Of a DNA stretch of 64,000 nt, positions 8,273-18,953 are shown in pieces. Position numbers and translations under genes: made by a program. Each line of letters opens with the position of its first letter. Position 1 is the first letter of the stretch. The stretch spans positions 1-64,000 of the forward strand of contig CANTFK010000670.1 of assembly GCA_947646735.1 (NCBI GenBank), read 5' to 3'. Source of the DNA: Peronospora farinosa (Eukaryota > Oomycota > Peronosporomycetes > Peronosporales > Peronosporaceae). A model generated the notes under the pieces. It saw only the letters and a program-made list of their open reading frames with translations. It had not been told where the DNA came from and did no database searches.

Positions 8273-11200
8273 ACCGATGTGGATATGTGATCTCTTCTGG
8301 ACCAACATACCGTTTCAGGCGACCCACGTAAAATACGGGGTGCGTCTTCATATACGGTGGGAGAGTGAGCCTATAATTTAGGTCTCCAACTTCTTTAACT
8401 ACTGTAAAGGGCCCAATGAATCGGGGCAATAGCTTAGTAGTACCACCAGGTAGTACAGAAATTTCATGTTTAGGTAGGGTAGCAGTACTTAATAGCACTT
8501 TTTCTCCCACACTAAAGTGCTCATTATTTTTGCGACCATGCTGGTCTGCATATTGTTTTTGCTTGTCCTGTGCTCTTGCCATCGCGTCACGGACTTTACT
8601 GTGATGCTGATCGCTCATCCACAAAGCGCTGAGCTTCGCTCACGCTTTTAGCATCCAGCTTGCCTATGACGCCTCCAAGAGGTCGTTCATGGGTCGACGC
8701 TGTTGACAACACTATAGTGCCATCGTCAAGGAGCACTGGCATTTCTTGCCGTGCCTCCTCTGTGACACCTATGGGTGTCGTGACCACTGCTAAAATAGCA
8801 GTGTCACTAGGGCAATTTTGGACCTCTTTGGCATTCGCACCGAGCGAAGTGAGGGGCCCTCCCCCACTACGACTCGGGCTGCGTACAAACGAAACTGGCG
8901 TTCGAGGATGGCGCAGTCCGTTAATGTAAAACGGTGTTTCACCCGTACTGGCGTGAACAATATTATTCATAGCGAACTCCACGAATGGCAATTGCTTGCT
9001 CCATTCTTTGGGAGTCGCTACTGTACGCAACACATCCGCCACAACTCGATTGGCCCGTTCTGTTTGGCCATCATTTGGGGACGATCGGCAGTTGACATGT
9101 GGAGCTTGCTACCCAGCAGCTCGAACACATGTCGCCAAAAACCCGACGTAAAACGCGGATCCCGGTCTGATACTATGGACTCGGGCATCCCGTGTAGTCG
9201 ATACACGTGATCCAGAAACAAGAGGGTAGCCTCTTTTCCTGGGATCTTGGTGCTACATGGTGCTAAATGCACCATCTTGCTCATTCTGTCTACGAAGACG
9301 ACGAGCCCCGTCCTGCCTTTATGGTCAGGCGGTAAGCCAAACATGAAGTCTAAACTGACCGACTTCCAACATTCAGTTGGAATCGGCAGTGGCTTTAGTG
9401 GCGCACTGTTTAAAAGTGCAGGCTTTATGCGCTGACACTCCTCGCAAGAGCGAATATAGTTGGCCACCCACCGATATAGGTGGGGCCACCAAAATTCCTC
9501 TGACACTAGTAAAAATGTCTTTTCACGGCCCAGATGCCCACTAGATGGCGGATCATGGCACTCGTGAAGTATCATCAGCTTGAGATCTGTGTCATGAGGG
9601 ACATGAGGATAGATTCTCAAGGGATCACAGGGTGACAGTTGATGCCATAACAGGCCATCACTGTAACTAAAGCGATTTAACTTCGCTTTGAGGTGCGACG
9701 GAAGGGTAACCTTTCGTCCACCAAAATGATCCAACAGCAGGAGACAATGTTCGTCCTGACTGTAACACTCCTTTATATCGGAGGCCATTGAGCTCGTCAC
9801 ATGGTAGGCCTTCATGGCTGCCAATGTTGACGACTCAACTTGTGCTTTCGCACGAGACACACTTTCCTGGTGTCTTGTCTCGAAGTCTGGTCTGCGCGAT
9901 AACGCGTCAGCCAATACATTCGACTTACCCGGCTTATATTCGACTTTGAAATTATATTCAGAGAATAATGTTAGCCATCTCGCCATTCTCGGCGAGAGGT
10001 GCGGTTAATCTATAGCGTTCCGCAGTAATGCGTAATCTGTGTATTCCACAAAAGGTTCGGTGCCCAAGAGGTGCACCCGAAACTTCACAAGGGCATACTT
10101 AATTGAAAGTAGCTCCTTGTCATGCACAGGTTAATTTTAGCTCGGCAGCTTTTAAAATCCGATACTGATAAGAAATGACACGGTCAACGCCGTTGTCATC
10201 CTTCTGCATGAGCGCGATGCCGATTGCAAAATTGCTTGCATCGCAGACGACGCTAAAGGGCTTATCCGCGTCTGGCAATGCCAAGACCGGTGCCTCTACA
10301 AGAGATTGCTTCACTGATGTGAACGCATCTACTTGCTCCTTTTACCAAGTCCATTATGTATCCTTTTTCAAAAGATCAGACAATGGCTTAGTCTGCTCCG
10401 CATAATTCTTGCTATACTTATGCAAGTAATTAGCGAGCCCAAGGAATTAGCGCAGATCCTTTACATGTCGTGGGACTGGCCATTCCTTTACAGCCTTGAC
10501 CATTTCTGGGTCTGCTCGTACACCGTGTGCACCTACGATGCAGCCCAGTACAGGTATCTCGGGGACCCCTATTACGCACTTTTGCAAGTTCACGTATAAT
10601 TGGGCGTCACCCAGAGTCTGCAACACAGCGTCTAAATGACGCTTGTGCGACTCTATCGCGCTCAGACCGTCCTCCTCCCTACTATGCACGAATACATCGT
10701 CAAAGTAATGGGGCGCGTAGGCACGGTGCTGACGCATCACGTGAGCCACCACTCGGTTGAATGTTGCCGGAGCATTTTTCAACCCTTGTGGCATCACAAG
10801 CCACTCCCACAGCATACCGCTTGGGGTGCTTACTGCCGTTTTGGCTACATCGGTATATCTCATGAGAACCTGATAGTAGCCATCCTTCAGATCCAACGCG
10901 GAAAAGATAGTTGACTTTCCCATGGAGTTCAACAAGACATCTTTCCGCGGGATCGGCGTTTGAGCCGGAATGGTGGAAGTGTTCAGCTTATTATAAGCAT
11001 GAACCACGCGCCATCCACCCGTTGCTTTACGCACACAGAAGGTCGGGCTGCAGTGAGGCGACTTGCTCTCACGTACATGTCCCGCCTTAGCTAGCTTGTC
11101 GAAGAACTCATCGATGTAATCGACTTGTTCCTTCGGCAACGGCCATTGCCTGGTCACACAATACTTGGTAGGTCAATTTCGTGCCTGATGCCCCTATCGG

Positions 11201-12500
11201 CCGGTAGGCGGCTCGGCACTTCTGCTGGAAACACATCACGGTGTTTCCACAGAACATCATAGAACGGGCTGTCCTTCAAGGCATCCCAGCCTTGAGCAGC
11301 GAACCGTTTCTTTCTGTCGGTCTTCAAGACGCTCTCATCCATTGTGGATGAAGAGAAACAGTCCACCACGTTCCCTTCTGGAACCGGTGCGACTATCTCG
11401 TGGATCTTCCCTTCCTTTAGTTCGGACAGGAACAGATCCCACGTCATCTCCGAGAGACTTACTATCTCCTCGGCAGATGCCAAGACAAGTTGGAGCACCT
11501 CAACTGAGGATGCCTCCGGCATTTTGTCTTCGACGGCCTCGAACAACTCGTTCGTAGGTCCGTCCTCTTGGACCGAGACTGATCCAAGGGTCACTCGTTT
11601 CGACGTGCCCTTGATCGTCTTAATACGTCTGGTGCTCGTTCTTCGAGTCACCACGACCTTTGACCTGAAAGAAGGTGTCGTTGCTATCTCAGCTAACGCA
11701 CTCCTTCCAACCGCACCAGGCTCATGACTCTGTGCCGGTTCTTGTGGCGCTTGACTTCCTGTCAGCCCACCATCAACTGCCACAGGCTCTCGGCTCTATG
11801 CAGGACTATTGGACGCATGACTACCTGTCATCGCCCCATTCACTACACCAGTCTTTTCGACCTGGGTAGGAATATGTGTCACCTGGCTTTCTGTCAAGAC
11901 TCTTCCAACTAGTCCAGGCTCAACGAGTTTGGGTAGTTCCTGGTGTCGATTGACATACCGTCATCGCACCCTCGACTGTGTTGGACACAGCATCAGTCAC
12001 ATAAGCCTCTCGCAAGAGCACATCCTTTCCGGTGTCTTGCGTAGAGCTAGCGACTGTGCGTGTACGCCAGTCTATCCATGGTTGGTGTTTAGCCAACTAT
12101 GGCATGCCTAGGATGAGGTCATACGGACTCTCCATACCTAGCACTGTGAACTTCTCTTTACAAGAGAAGTCACTGAAACTGAAGGCGAGTTCAACTTGAG
12201 CTCCCTCTGATTTAACGAGCGCGCCTTTCGCTAAACGAACGATCGCCTCTTCTCGCTTGCCATCCTGTCAAAGCGACTCATAACTCGCCGGTCTCTTTTT
12301 CAGAGCCGCGAGTTTTACAAAGTTTTGTGATGCACCCGAATCCACGAGAAGGGTCATCACTTGGTCATAGCCTCGTACTCCAGCGCTATAGACCAAAAGG
12401 GTTGAGGTCCGACCTTTCGGAACCTCAGGGACTATGCTACCCATTTGTTCGATCACTCTGAACTTAGGGGTAGCTTCAGAGTCCGCGACAGTAGGGCATC
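7695..12500 (-). pseudogene. Element A pol: protease, RT, RNase H, integrase, chromodomain
   Basis: Minus-strand domains appear in gypsy order but in several frames. Protease: LLVDSGASQNF (about 12345) and LILGMP (about 12110). A linker follows at 11783-11154. Reverse transcriptase (11157-10447) has CVRKATGGWRVV, FSALDLKDGYYQV, MPQGLKNAPATFNRV and the catalytic YFDD. RNase H (about 10314-9900) has FSVVCDASNFAIG and SNVLADALSRR. Integrase (9986-8596) has the CEEC zinc-site end, LDFMFG and SDRDPRF; the usual Glu-containing block is mutated and shifted. The C-terminus (8624-7695) has LPRFIGPFTVVKEVG and a chromodomain with ILVQWKGYPTSFDSW. At least five frameshifts or stops make it inactive. Confidence 0.9.
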
Positions 12501-12506
12501 CCGCCC

Positions 12507-13577
12507 CTACTGCGCTCCCGCATTTCCCGACCCATCTTGGGCAGGTGCTGAACCCGTTCGTCGTGCACGCTGGTTTTTCGCACCTCCCTTCGGGTTGGGA
12601 GACCTTTTGCTGGCTGCCTTAGCACCAGCAGCTACTTTGGCATAGCAGCGAGCCATCATATGGCCTCGCTTGCCGCACTTGTAGCAGATCACGTCTGCAT
12701 TGCCTAACCCCATAGGAGTGGCATCAGACTTCTCGGACGACGACCTGTAATAGGCTGTCGCCGAGGCGCTGTTGTAGGATTGCTCCTCAACTAAGGCAAT
12801 GTCAATTGCCTCTTCCATCGTCGCTGGCACCTTTCTGAAAAGGGCCTGACGCGATGGGCCGTGCCTAAGTCCATTCATGAACGTGGCCACCTTAATACGT
12901 TCTGGTATCGGTTCCCCATTGATGGACGCCGACAGCGAACGCATCTCCTGCACAAATTCTTGCAGAGAGCGTTTCGCCTGTCGTGCTCCAAAGAAGCGCG
13001 CCATAAGCAACACTTCGTTGTTAGGCGACTGATACATGGCGCGAATCTTTGCCTTAAAGATCTCCCATGATGGAAACGCATCAGCATTTGCCATCAGCGC
13101 AGAGTATGCCCACTCTGACGCTTTGCCACGCAAGTTGGACATGGCATACGACACCATTCTGGTGTCGTCTTCGATGAGCTGCGCCACTCCACATTGCTCA
13201 GCTGCTAATATCCAGTGAACAATCGTGTGAGGGGTAGTTCCATCGAACTTCGGAGGGTTCATCCGAATGGGACTCGGTTGAGTAGGCCGGGCAGAGAGCG
13301 TCTCAACAGTTTTGTTGAGCGCCTCATTCCGTGCCTTCTCAAGACTAAGCTCATCCTGAGTCTTATTGATGGACTCAGCTGTGGCTTGGCTGTTTACCTC
13401 GGACGCGTTTCTACGCTGTCCGAGCATAAACGCCTCAAATTACTCCAACTGAGCAACATGTTACTCAGGAGGACAATGCAAGAGGTTGACCAGGGCTTGT
13501 TCACCAAGTCCCTGCGCCATATACTCTGACAACTCCCTATGATGTTGGGAGAGGTAAGGGAAGTCACTCCAGTCCAT
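12507..13577 (-). pseudogene. Element A gag
   Basis: The first ATG after the primer site is at 13577 (MDWSDFPYLSQHHRE). The frame passes two TAA stops near 13460 and 13440, then is open from 13427 to 12507. It contains the gypsy gag core (IVHWILAAEQCG, AYSALMANADAFPSWEIF, FFGARQAKRSLQEFVQEM) and one CCHC zinc knuckle, CYKCGKRGHMMARC, followed by a basic tail. Gag forms the virus-like particle and the knuckle packages RNA. The stops, and the frame change to protease at about 12500, point to decay; a natural frameshift at the gag-protease border cannot be excluded. Confidence 0.88.
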
Positions 13578-13632
13578 GTTAAGGACCATCTTAACCACAC
13601 TCACGCTCAGAGAGACGGGTCGTGGGAAGGAC

Positions 13633-13646
13633 TACTAGTGCTACCA
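13633..13646 (-). other. Primer binding site of element A
   Basis: Two bases after the LTR end, the minus strand reads TGGTAGCACTAGTA. The first eight bases, TGGTAGCA, match the complement of the 3' end of many initiator methionine tRNAs; the rest does not match well. Position and the leading TGG support a primer site. Confidence 0.6.
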
Positions 13647-13648
13647 AG

Positions 13649-14250
13649 TGTAGACGGGCACTTCTACGAAGTTGCCTCGTACTACGAGCACACACCTTAT
13701 GCACAAGCGAGGAAGCGGTTATACCGTCTTACCTTCGCGTGCGAGGGTGGTTAGGAGGTTGGTCGACTGCTTAAGCAGTCGTACCACCAGTTGCCTCTCG
13801 CTTAAGCGAGAGTGCAACAAACTTCTAAGACAAGAAGTCACCGACGTCACGTAGAAGCTTTTCGGCTTCTCGTGCGTGGTGCTTTTTGATTTAGCAAATT
13901 CAAACTGATTTATATTTAATTAGGATTTAACTAAATATAAATCTAACTACTGATTGGTTAATATGTAATGATGGGTGCCATCTTTATAGATGCGCATCCC
14001 AACGGGCGAGCTTAAATATTTTTAAGCTCGCTCAATGACGTAACTGACTGACGTCATTTGATAACGCCTTGTCCCAGCTGGGCGTCATCTCCATCAATGT
14101 GAATACACCTAGTGTATATCACATACGCAAGGGTATGACACATGGTGTGTCTCACCCGAGCGACAGGTCTTAAGTACTTACGTACCTTTTTAGACCTGCC
14201 CGTTAAGTATCGCATACTTAACGGGTACGTGTAACGTTAGGCCCGTTACA
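13649..14250 (-). mobile_element. 5' LTR of element A (full length)
   Basis: The 602-bp LTR begins TGTAGACGGG and ends GGCCCGTTACA on the plus strand. It holds a run of short perfect palindromes: CTCGTACTACGAG, CGACTGCTTAAGCAGTCG, CTCTCGCTTAAGCGAGAG, and hairpins based on ACTTCTAAGACAAGAAGT and GAAGCTTTTCGGCTTC. The same set occurs in the solo LTR at 3336-3930. The LTR abuts the integrase fragment B1 at 14251 with no visible target duplication. Confidence 0.88.
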
Positions 14251-15603
14251 CAACGGATCAGATCTCGTTTTCATTGGAGAGGCTTGTATCGCAGTGTACA
14301 ACGATATGTGAGCGAATGCACTGACTGCGAGACTGGAAAAGGACGTCCGGTTATTAATGGAGAGTCTCCGGGAAATTTACAAGCTACTTATCCGTTCCAG
14401 ATTATTGCCATGGATCATATTCCGTCGCTGCCTAGATCTTTCAAAGGCAATACTGAATTATTGGTCTGGGTCGATCTATTTTCGGGCTATGTGGTTGCCA
14501 AGGCGAGCAAATCTAGAACAGCTCAGACGATCGCCGAGAATTACGAGGAGTGTATCTTTCGACGATTCGGTGCGAGTGAAGCGTTTACGGCACGATCGGG
14601 AACCTGGATTTATGTCGGATTTTTTCCGTGCGTTCAATTGACTTATTGGGCAAAAGCAAAGAGCGACTATGGCATATCGCCCTCAAGCAAATGGGACTGC
14701 GGAACGTATGGTGCAAATTTTGACTCGTGCATTAAAGATGTACGTCTCGGACGTCAATCAACAAGATTGGGACGAGTATGCTGAGCGGCTGACATTAGCG
14801 ATAAATACTGCACAAGATCGAGTTCGTGGAGACACGCCTTTTTACTTGATCCATGGATGGGATCCTCGATCTACGTTGGAAGCTACGTTGCCACTGGGAA
14901 GTACTCAGCCACGAGATCGGGAACCTCGCAGATGGCGATATCATGTGCAACGACACTATCAGCGAGCCCGAGATGTAGTCAACGAGCGACTTAAAATAGC
15001 TATCCAGACTCGAGCAAATCAGCATAATGAAGATTTACAACCTCACGAGATCAAGCCTGGTACCCAAGTTTGGTTATACCTAGATCGAGTGAAGGAAGGA
15101 TTTGCTCGAAAATTAGCACATATGTGGCATGGACCTTTTCGAGTGAGTGAAGTGTGTGGTGATCACGCTGTTCGCCTGGCACGCCGTAATGATTATTCCC
15201 GATCGTGCATATATCCAAGCTTAAATGTGTAAAAGTATTCCCCGACCGCCCGAAGCAGTTGTTGACGGTGGAAGAGGAAGATCGTTTTGATTTCGACGAA
15301 GCACTTCTGCCAGAGGATAGCTGGGAGCGGCAACTTGGGGATAACGAGTTCGAAGTGGAGAAGATTGAAGGTATGCGATCCGGTAGAAAAACTCGGTTTG
15401 GTCGGGCACATCGTCAATTTAAGGTTTACTGGAAGGCTTATACCGATCCATCGTGGGTTGATGAGGCTGATCTGAATTGTGGAGCATTGTTGCAAGATTT
15501 CAGCGCGAACAAGTTCGCCGTAATCGTTTCGAAGTTATGCAGTCTCATGAAGAGAGAAAAGCTGAAGATTAATAAATTGGTTATTTCGCTTACGGAGAGT
15601 TGA
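14251..15603 (+). pseudogene. Element B1: integrase and chromodomain fragment
   Basis: This plus-strand fragment is closely similar to the integrase end of element B2 (20270-18954) in reverse. It starts inside the zinc-binding region, cut by LTR A. It encodes YVSECTDCETGKGRP, MDHIPSLPRSF and WVDLFSGYVVAKAS, then shifts frame around 14580-14670. The frame at 14669-15232 holds YRPQANGTAERMVQ, with the third catalytic Glu, and the SH3-like part. A further shift leads to 15205-15603 with a chromodomain (RQFKVYWKAYTDPSWVDE). Several indels make it non-functional. Confidence 0.92.
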
Positions 15604-16094
15604 AATGGCTGTACAAGATGGTTGTATAGCTGGGGGAAATATGATATTTGTGTATTATGAGTATAGCGATCGAAGGTCTGAGAGACTGGATCGCGGCTGA
15701 AAAGGCCCAAAACAAGAAGACAATTGCAAGGACGACCAGAAGAATGAAAGGAACACAGTGAAATTGTATTGAATGCTAAAGAGATGAAATCATATCGCGC
15801 CGAAATACCGGAATGTGCTGGAGTTCCGGGCCAGATCGCGCCGGCATACAGTGTACTAGATCGCGCCAAAGGACTGGATCGCGCCGAAGTACTGGATCGC
15901 GACGAAGTTCAGATCTCTGCAAGGCATTTTCCATGGAGCGAAAACTTTTCACGATGGTATCTCGGGCTTACAGGTGGTCATATAGTGAAGAGATCCACGA
16001 GATCGCGTTTCGGCGATCCGTAACGAGAGGAAAGATTATCCGGGTAGACAATAGCAAGATACGCGATCCTGTAGAAGTATTCATCGGTAGATCG
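15604..16094 (+). repeat. 3' end of element B1 with GATCGCGCC repeats
   Basis: This non-coding tail matches, in reverse, both edges of the antisense region of B2. The 15840-15910 part repeats units such as CTGGATCGCGCCGAAGTA, and 15990-16090 matches the N-terminal end of the B2 antisense frame. The coiled-coil-coding middle is missing, so B1 lost its antisense frame by deletion. It ends at GGTAGATCG, directly against the LTR at 16095. Confidence 0.7.
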
Positions 16095-17520
16095 TGTGGT
16101 GGAGTGGGATTCGAAAAATTGCTGATGCGATCCCAACTCTCCACTGGCGCCCGGACGACCGACTAACGGAGGGGGTACCCCGATTCCGTGTGTATAGCCT
16201 TCCTCACCTTGTGTACCCGTCGGGAGGGCGGGTTGCTCTCTTCTCGGTAGACTTGAGTCGATGTTGAACTTGATTGTGTTAGGATAGGTGGGGGGCGATC
16301 GCGTGGAATTCCTCACACGATCGCAGTTGTTCTTGAGGTGCTCTATTTGAGTCGCCCTGATCTCTCTTGAGATCGCCTTGTCCAAAAAATGTAGATACTT
16401 GATCCACTTGATATACTTGATCTTCTGACCACTTGAGCCGTCTCGCGATCTTGTACCTTGTCCTTTTCTTGTTGTGCTGCGTCCAATCGCAGGGGAAGTT
16501 GTTTGTTTTGAGAGTTCTTGTAATCCCTGGCCAAACAATCCAGGGATATGACTTGTGTAGTATGTAGACTTCCTTGAGACGTCGGGAGGCCAAAGAATCC
16601 AGCCCGGAAGAGAAGTCGACACGTGTATTTAGAAGCAAATTGAACTCTGTTAATGTTAACCAATCAAATACCAAAACCTATGATCTTGACTATCTGTAGC
16701 TCAGGATCTATTGCCACGTATCGCCCTTTCGGAAAAATCAGATCTTGTAATGTGGTCCACTCCAATATCGCCGCGATCTGGATCGCTACCTCGCTCGGAT
16801 CTAATACCATTTTAGTATCGGATCGTGGTACTAATAATTACTAACGGATCGTGGTACTAAATAATTAGTATCGGATCGCGAATCTAATAATTAGTATCGG
16901 ATCGCGAATCTAATAATTAGTATCGGATCGCGATACTAATAATTAGTATCGGATCGCGATCCGCCGGATCACGACTTGTCCTCTCCACCGTTTCTCAGGT
17001 CATGTGAGATGGTCCATCTATGTGACATGTCATGTCCACCATTCCAGTCCTCCATAGCGACGTGATCCACACCAGACCGTCTTCCACATACTTGGATGTA
17101 CCCATCCTCCTTCTTAGCGACCGCGTTCACGCGGATCGCCATCGGAAATACTGGAGATCGCAATAGCGTAGTTCCTAGGCCATATTTGACCCCACATAGA
17201 AGTGCAAACTACACCATTCACTGTTTTCCATCCTATTTGACATCATCTTGAAACCTTTCTGCGAGATCGCGACTCATCAATATTGGCCGCGAGATCGCGA
17301 CTCATCAATATTGGCCATTTCGGACTTAACCGAAAATATGCGATCACACTTGGCGAAATTCACTCCTTCACTTCGCCACAATCGTCCCCTGCACCGATAG
17401 CCCACATACAGTGTTGGCCTAACTGTGCACTGTCTCGCTTCACTCTTCTCGTCACTTCGTCCCCTATGGCCAGATCTCCACCCGAAAACGATCGCCACCC
17501 CCAAACTGGTGTGCTCGTCA
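16095..17520 (-). mobile_element. 3' LTR of element B2
   Basis: On the plus strand it begins TGTGGTGGAGTGGG and ends GTGCTCGTCA, giving TG...CA ends. It aligns with 26915-28238. The U3-side boundary is set by where the two LTR copies stop matching, about 8 bp beyond the CA, so it could be off by that much. It includes a tandem repeat (16808-16975) and the first 18 codons of the antisense frame. Confidence 0.75.
16808..16975. repeat. Tandem palindromic repeat in LTR B
   Basis: About six units of 25-30 bp with the core TTAGTATCGGATCGCGATACTAA, itself nearly palindromic (written here in parts: TTAGTATCG, GATC, GCGATACTAA). The equivalent places in the other LTRs have about three units (27628-27705 and 28670-28745). 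The repeat number is therefore variable between LTRs of one family. Confidence 0.85.
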
Positions 17521-18575
17521 CGCGCGATCCAACGATGAATTCCTCTACCGGATCGCGTATCCTGCTCCCGTCTACCCGGATAATCCTTCCTCCCGTTACG
17601 GATCGTCAAAACGCGATCTCGTTGGTTTCTTCATTGTATGACCGCCTGGAAGCCCAGGATACCATCGTGGAAAGCTATCACTCCATGGAAAATGCCTTGC
17701 AGGAGCAGGAATTTCGTGGAAATCAGCTGGAGACGGAACTCAACTCGTATCACGGGTTGGTACCTCGACTGTGCACATTCGTCTTGCGTCGAGATGAAGA
17801 GTTGCGTCAACAACTTGATGCCGCTCTCCACATGGCCGAAGGTCTCGACGAGGAACTGAACCAGCTAACGGATCAGTCTCAGGAGATCGCCGATCTGAAG
17901 AATGCCTTGTTTCGAGCCAATGCAGAGAAACATCGCCTGCAGGATAAATTCCGCCGTGAGGCGGCCAATCTTCAGCGAACTCTGGAAGGAAAATTCCGGC
18001 AGCAGATCGCGTCCCTCCAACAGCAACTGGACTCCATCCTCGCACAGCGTAATACGGCAGACAGTGCTTTGGCCGCTGACTTTCGACGCATGAAAAGCAA
18101 GGCATCCAAGTACAAGAAAGCTCGTTCTCAGGCCCAGCAAGCCGCGAAACAACTGCAAGAGACACTGAGCGCGCTCGAGCTTGATCATGATCGCCTCCTG
18201 AGTGCGAGTATTCGGAACGACGCAGCTTTGGATCGACTTCGTACCGAAGTTGCAGATCGAGAGGCAGAGCGCGATCTGGCCATCCAGGATCGAGATTTAC
18301 TTCGTTCGCATCTGGCAGAATTGGCTACGGGCTTACTTCCTTCTCCGACTAGCCTTCTCGCGCTTTCCAATCACTCGTCACCCAATCGCAAACGTGCATC
18401 ATCTTCACCGACTCTGGACGTCCCCTGTAAACGTCCCCGCAGCGCTTCCGGTACTTCTGCTCAATCTGCGACCTCGGAGCGATCTGAAATTTCGGCGCGA
18501 TCTGGTACTCTGACGCGATCTGGTACTCCGCCGCGATCTGGTAATTTAACGCGATCTGGTACCTCGGCAGTCTAA
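17466..18575 (+). CDS. Antisense ORF of element B2: long coiled-coil protein with RSGT tail
   Basis: This 369-codon frame runs opposite to pol, between its end and the 3' LTR. I chose the ATG at 17466 (MARSPPENDRHPQ) because it is also present in the other LTR (about 28182, MARSPPEKDRHPR); the frame is open upstream to 17283. The first 18 codons lie inside the LTR. Residues about 60-310 form a long predicted coiled coil (for example LRQQLDAALHMAEGLDEEL). After it come a basic stretch (SPNRKRASS, CKRPRSAS), which could be a nuclear localisation signal, and the repeats ARSGT-LTRSGT-PPRSGN-LTRSGT. No enzyme motif is visible. The function is unknown. It is laid out like the antisense protein of element A but not obviously homologous. 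Confidence 0.65.
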   Translation: MARSPPENDRHPQTGVLVTRDPTMNSSTGSRILLPSTRIILPPVTDRQNAISLVSSLYDRLEAQDTIVESYHSMENALQEQEFRGNQLETELNSYHGLVPRLCTFVLRRDEELRQQLDAALHMAEGLDEELNQLTDQSQEIADLKNALFRANAEKHRLQDKFRREAANLQRTLEGKFRQQIASLQQQLDSILAQRNTADSALAADFRRMKSKASKYKKARSQAQQAAKQLQETLSALELDHDRLLSASIRNDAALDRLRTEVADREAERDLAIQDRDLLRSHLAELATGLLPSPTSLLALSNHSSPNRKRASSSPTLDVPCKRPRSASGTSAQSATSERSEISARSGTLTRSGTPPRSGNLTRSGTSAV

Positions 18576-18625
18576 TACTTTGGCGCGATCTGGTACCTCA
18601 AAACGGTCTGCCAAGTCGGTGCGAT
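18470..18625. repeat. 18-bp tandem repeat GCGATCTGGTAC-type
   Basis: Units such as GCGATCTGGTACTCTGAC repeat about seven times, first in the antisense frame, where they code for RSGT steps, and then past its stop at 18573-18575. B1 has related units at 15840-15910. The continuation beyond the stop suggests the array grew as DNA and only partly as protein. Confidence 0.8.
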
Positions 18626-18953
18626 CCGTTATTGTTGGATTCTTCGGAGCCTTGGCGGAACCAATATCGATCCTCTATCGCGGATCACCCCGGTACGTCC
18701 CTCGCCCGTTTATCCAGTAAATTTTTTTCCAAACAGCAATAGGGATCCGATAACACTTCTTAATCGCTCAATACAATTCCATTTTGTTTCTCCTTTTCGT
18801 TAATCATCTCCGAAATTGTCTTCTTTTGTTGGGCTTCTTTAGCCGCGATCTCGTCTTCCAGACCTTCGATCGCCATACTCATTACACACAAATTTCCTTT
18901 CCACCATCCAGCACCTTCATGCATATTATACCATCCCCAACACTCGATCTTCG

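Larger units (their letters stand above)
6607..14250 (-). mobile_element. Ty3/gypsy element A (chromovirus type), composite and decayed
   Basis: On the minus strand the order is LTR (13649-14250), primer binding site (from 13646), gag, protease, reverse transcriptase, RNase H, integrase, chromodomain, purine tract (6734-6721) and LTR (6607-6720). An antisense gene lies on the plus strand at 6827-8272. The two LTRs are not a matched pair: the 3' one is only 114 bp and its U3 end follows the TGTAACAGGGCAT subtype, while the 5' one is 602 bp with TGTAACGGGC. Flanks also differ (TACTTG against CAACGG), so the present structure probably arose by recombination between two A-family elements. Confidence 0.85.

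Noticed and set aside
16140..16165. TGGCGCCCGGACGACC on the plus strand (also at about 26966), looking like a lysine-tRNA primer site
   Set aside because: It lies inside the family B LTR, 50 bp from its end, and points away from gag. The position next to the LTR end is better.
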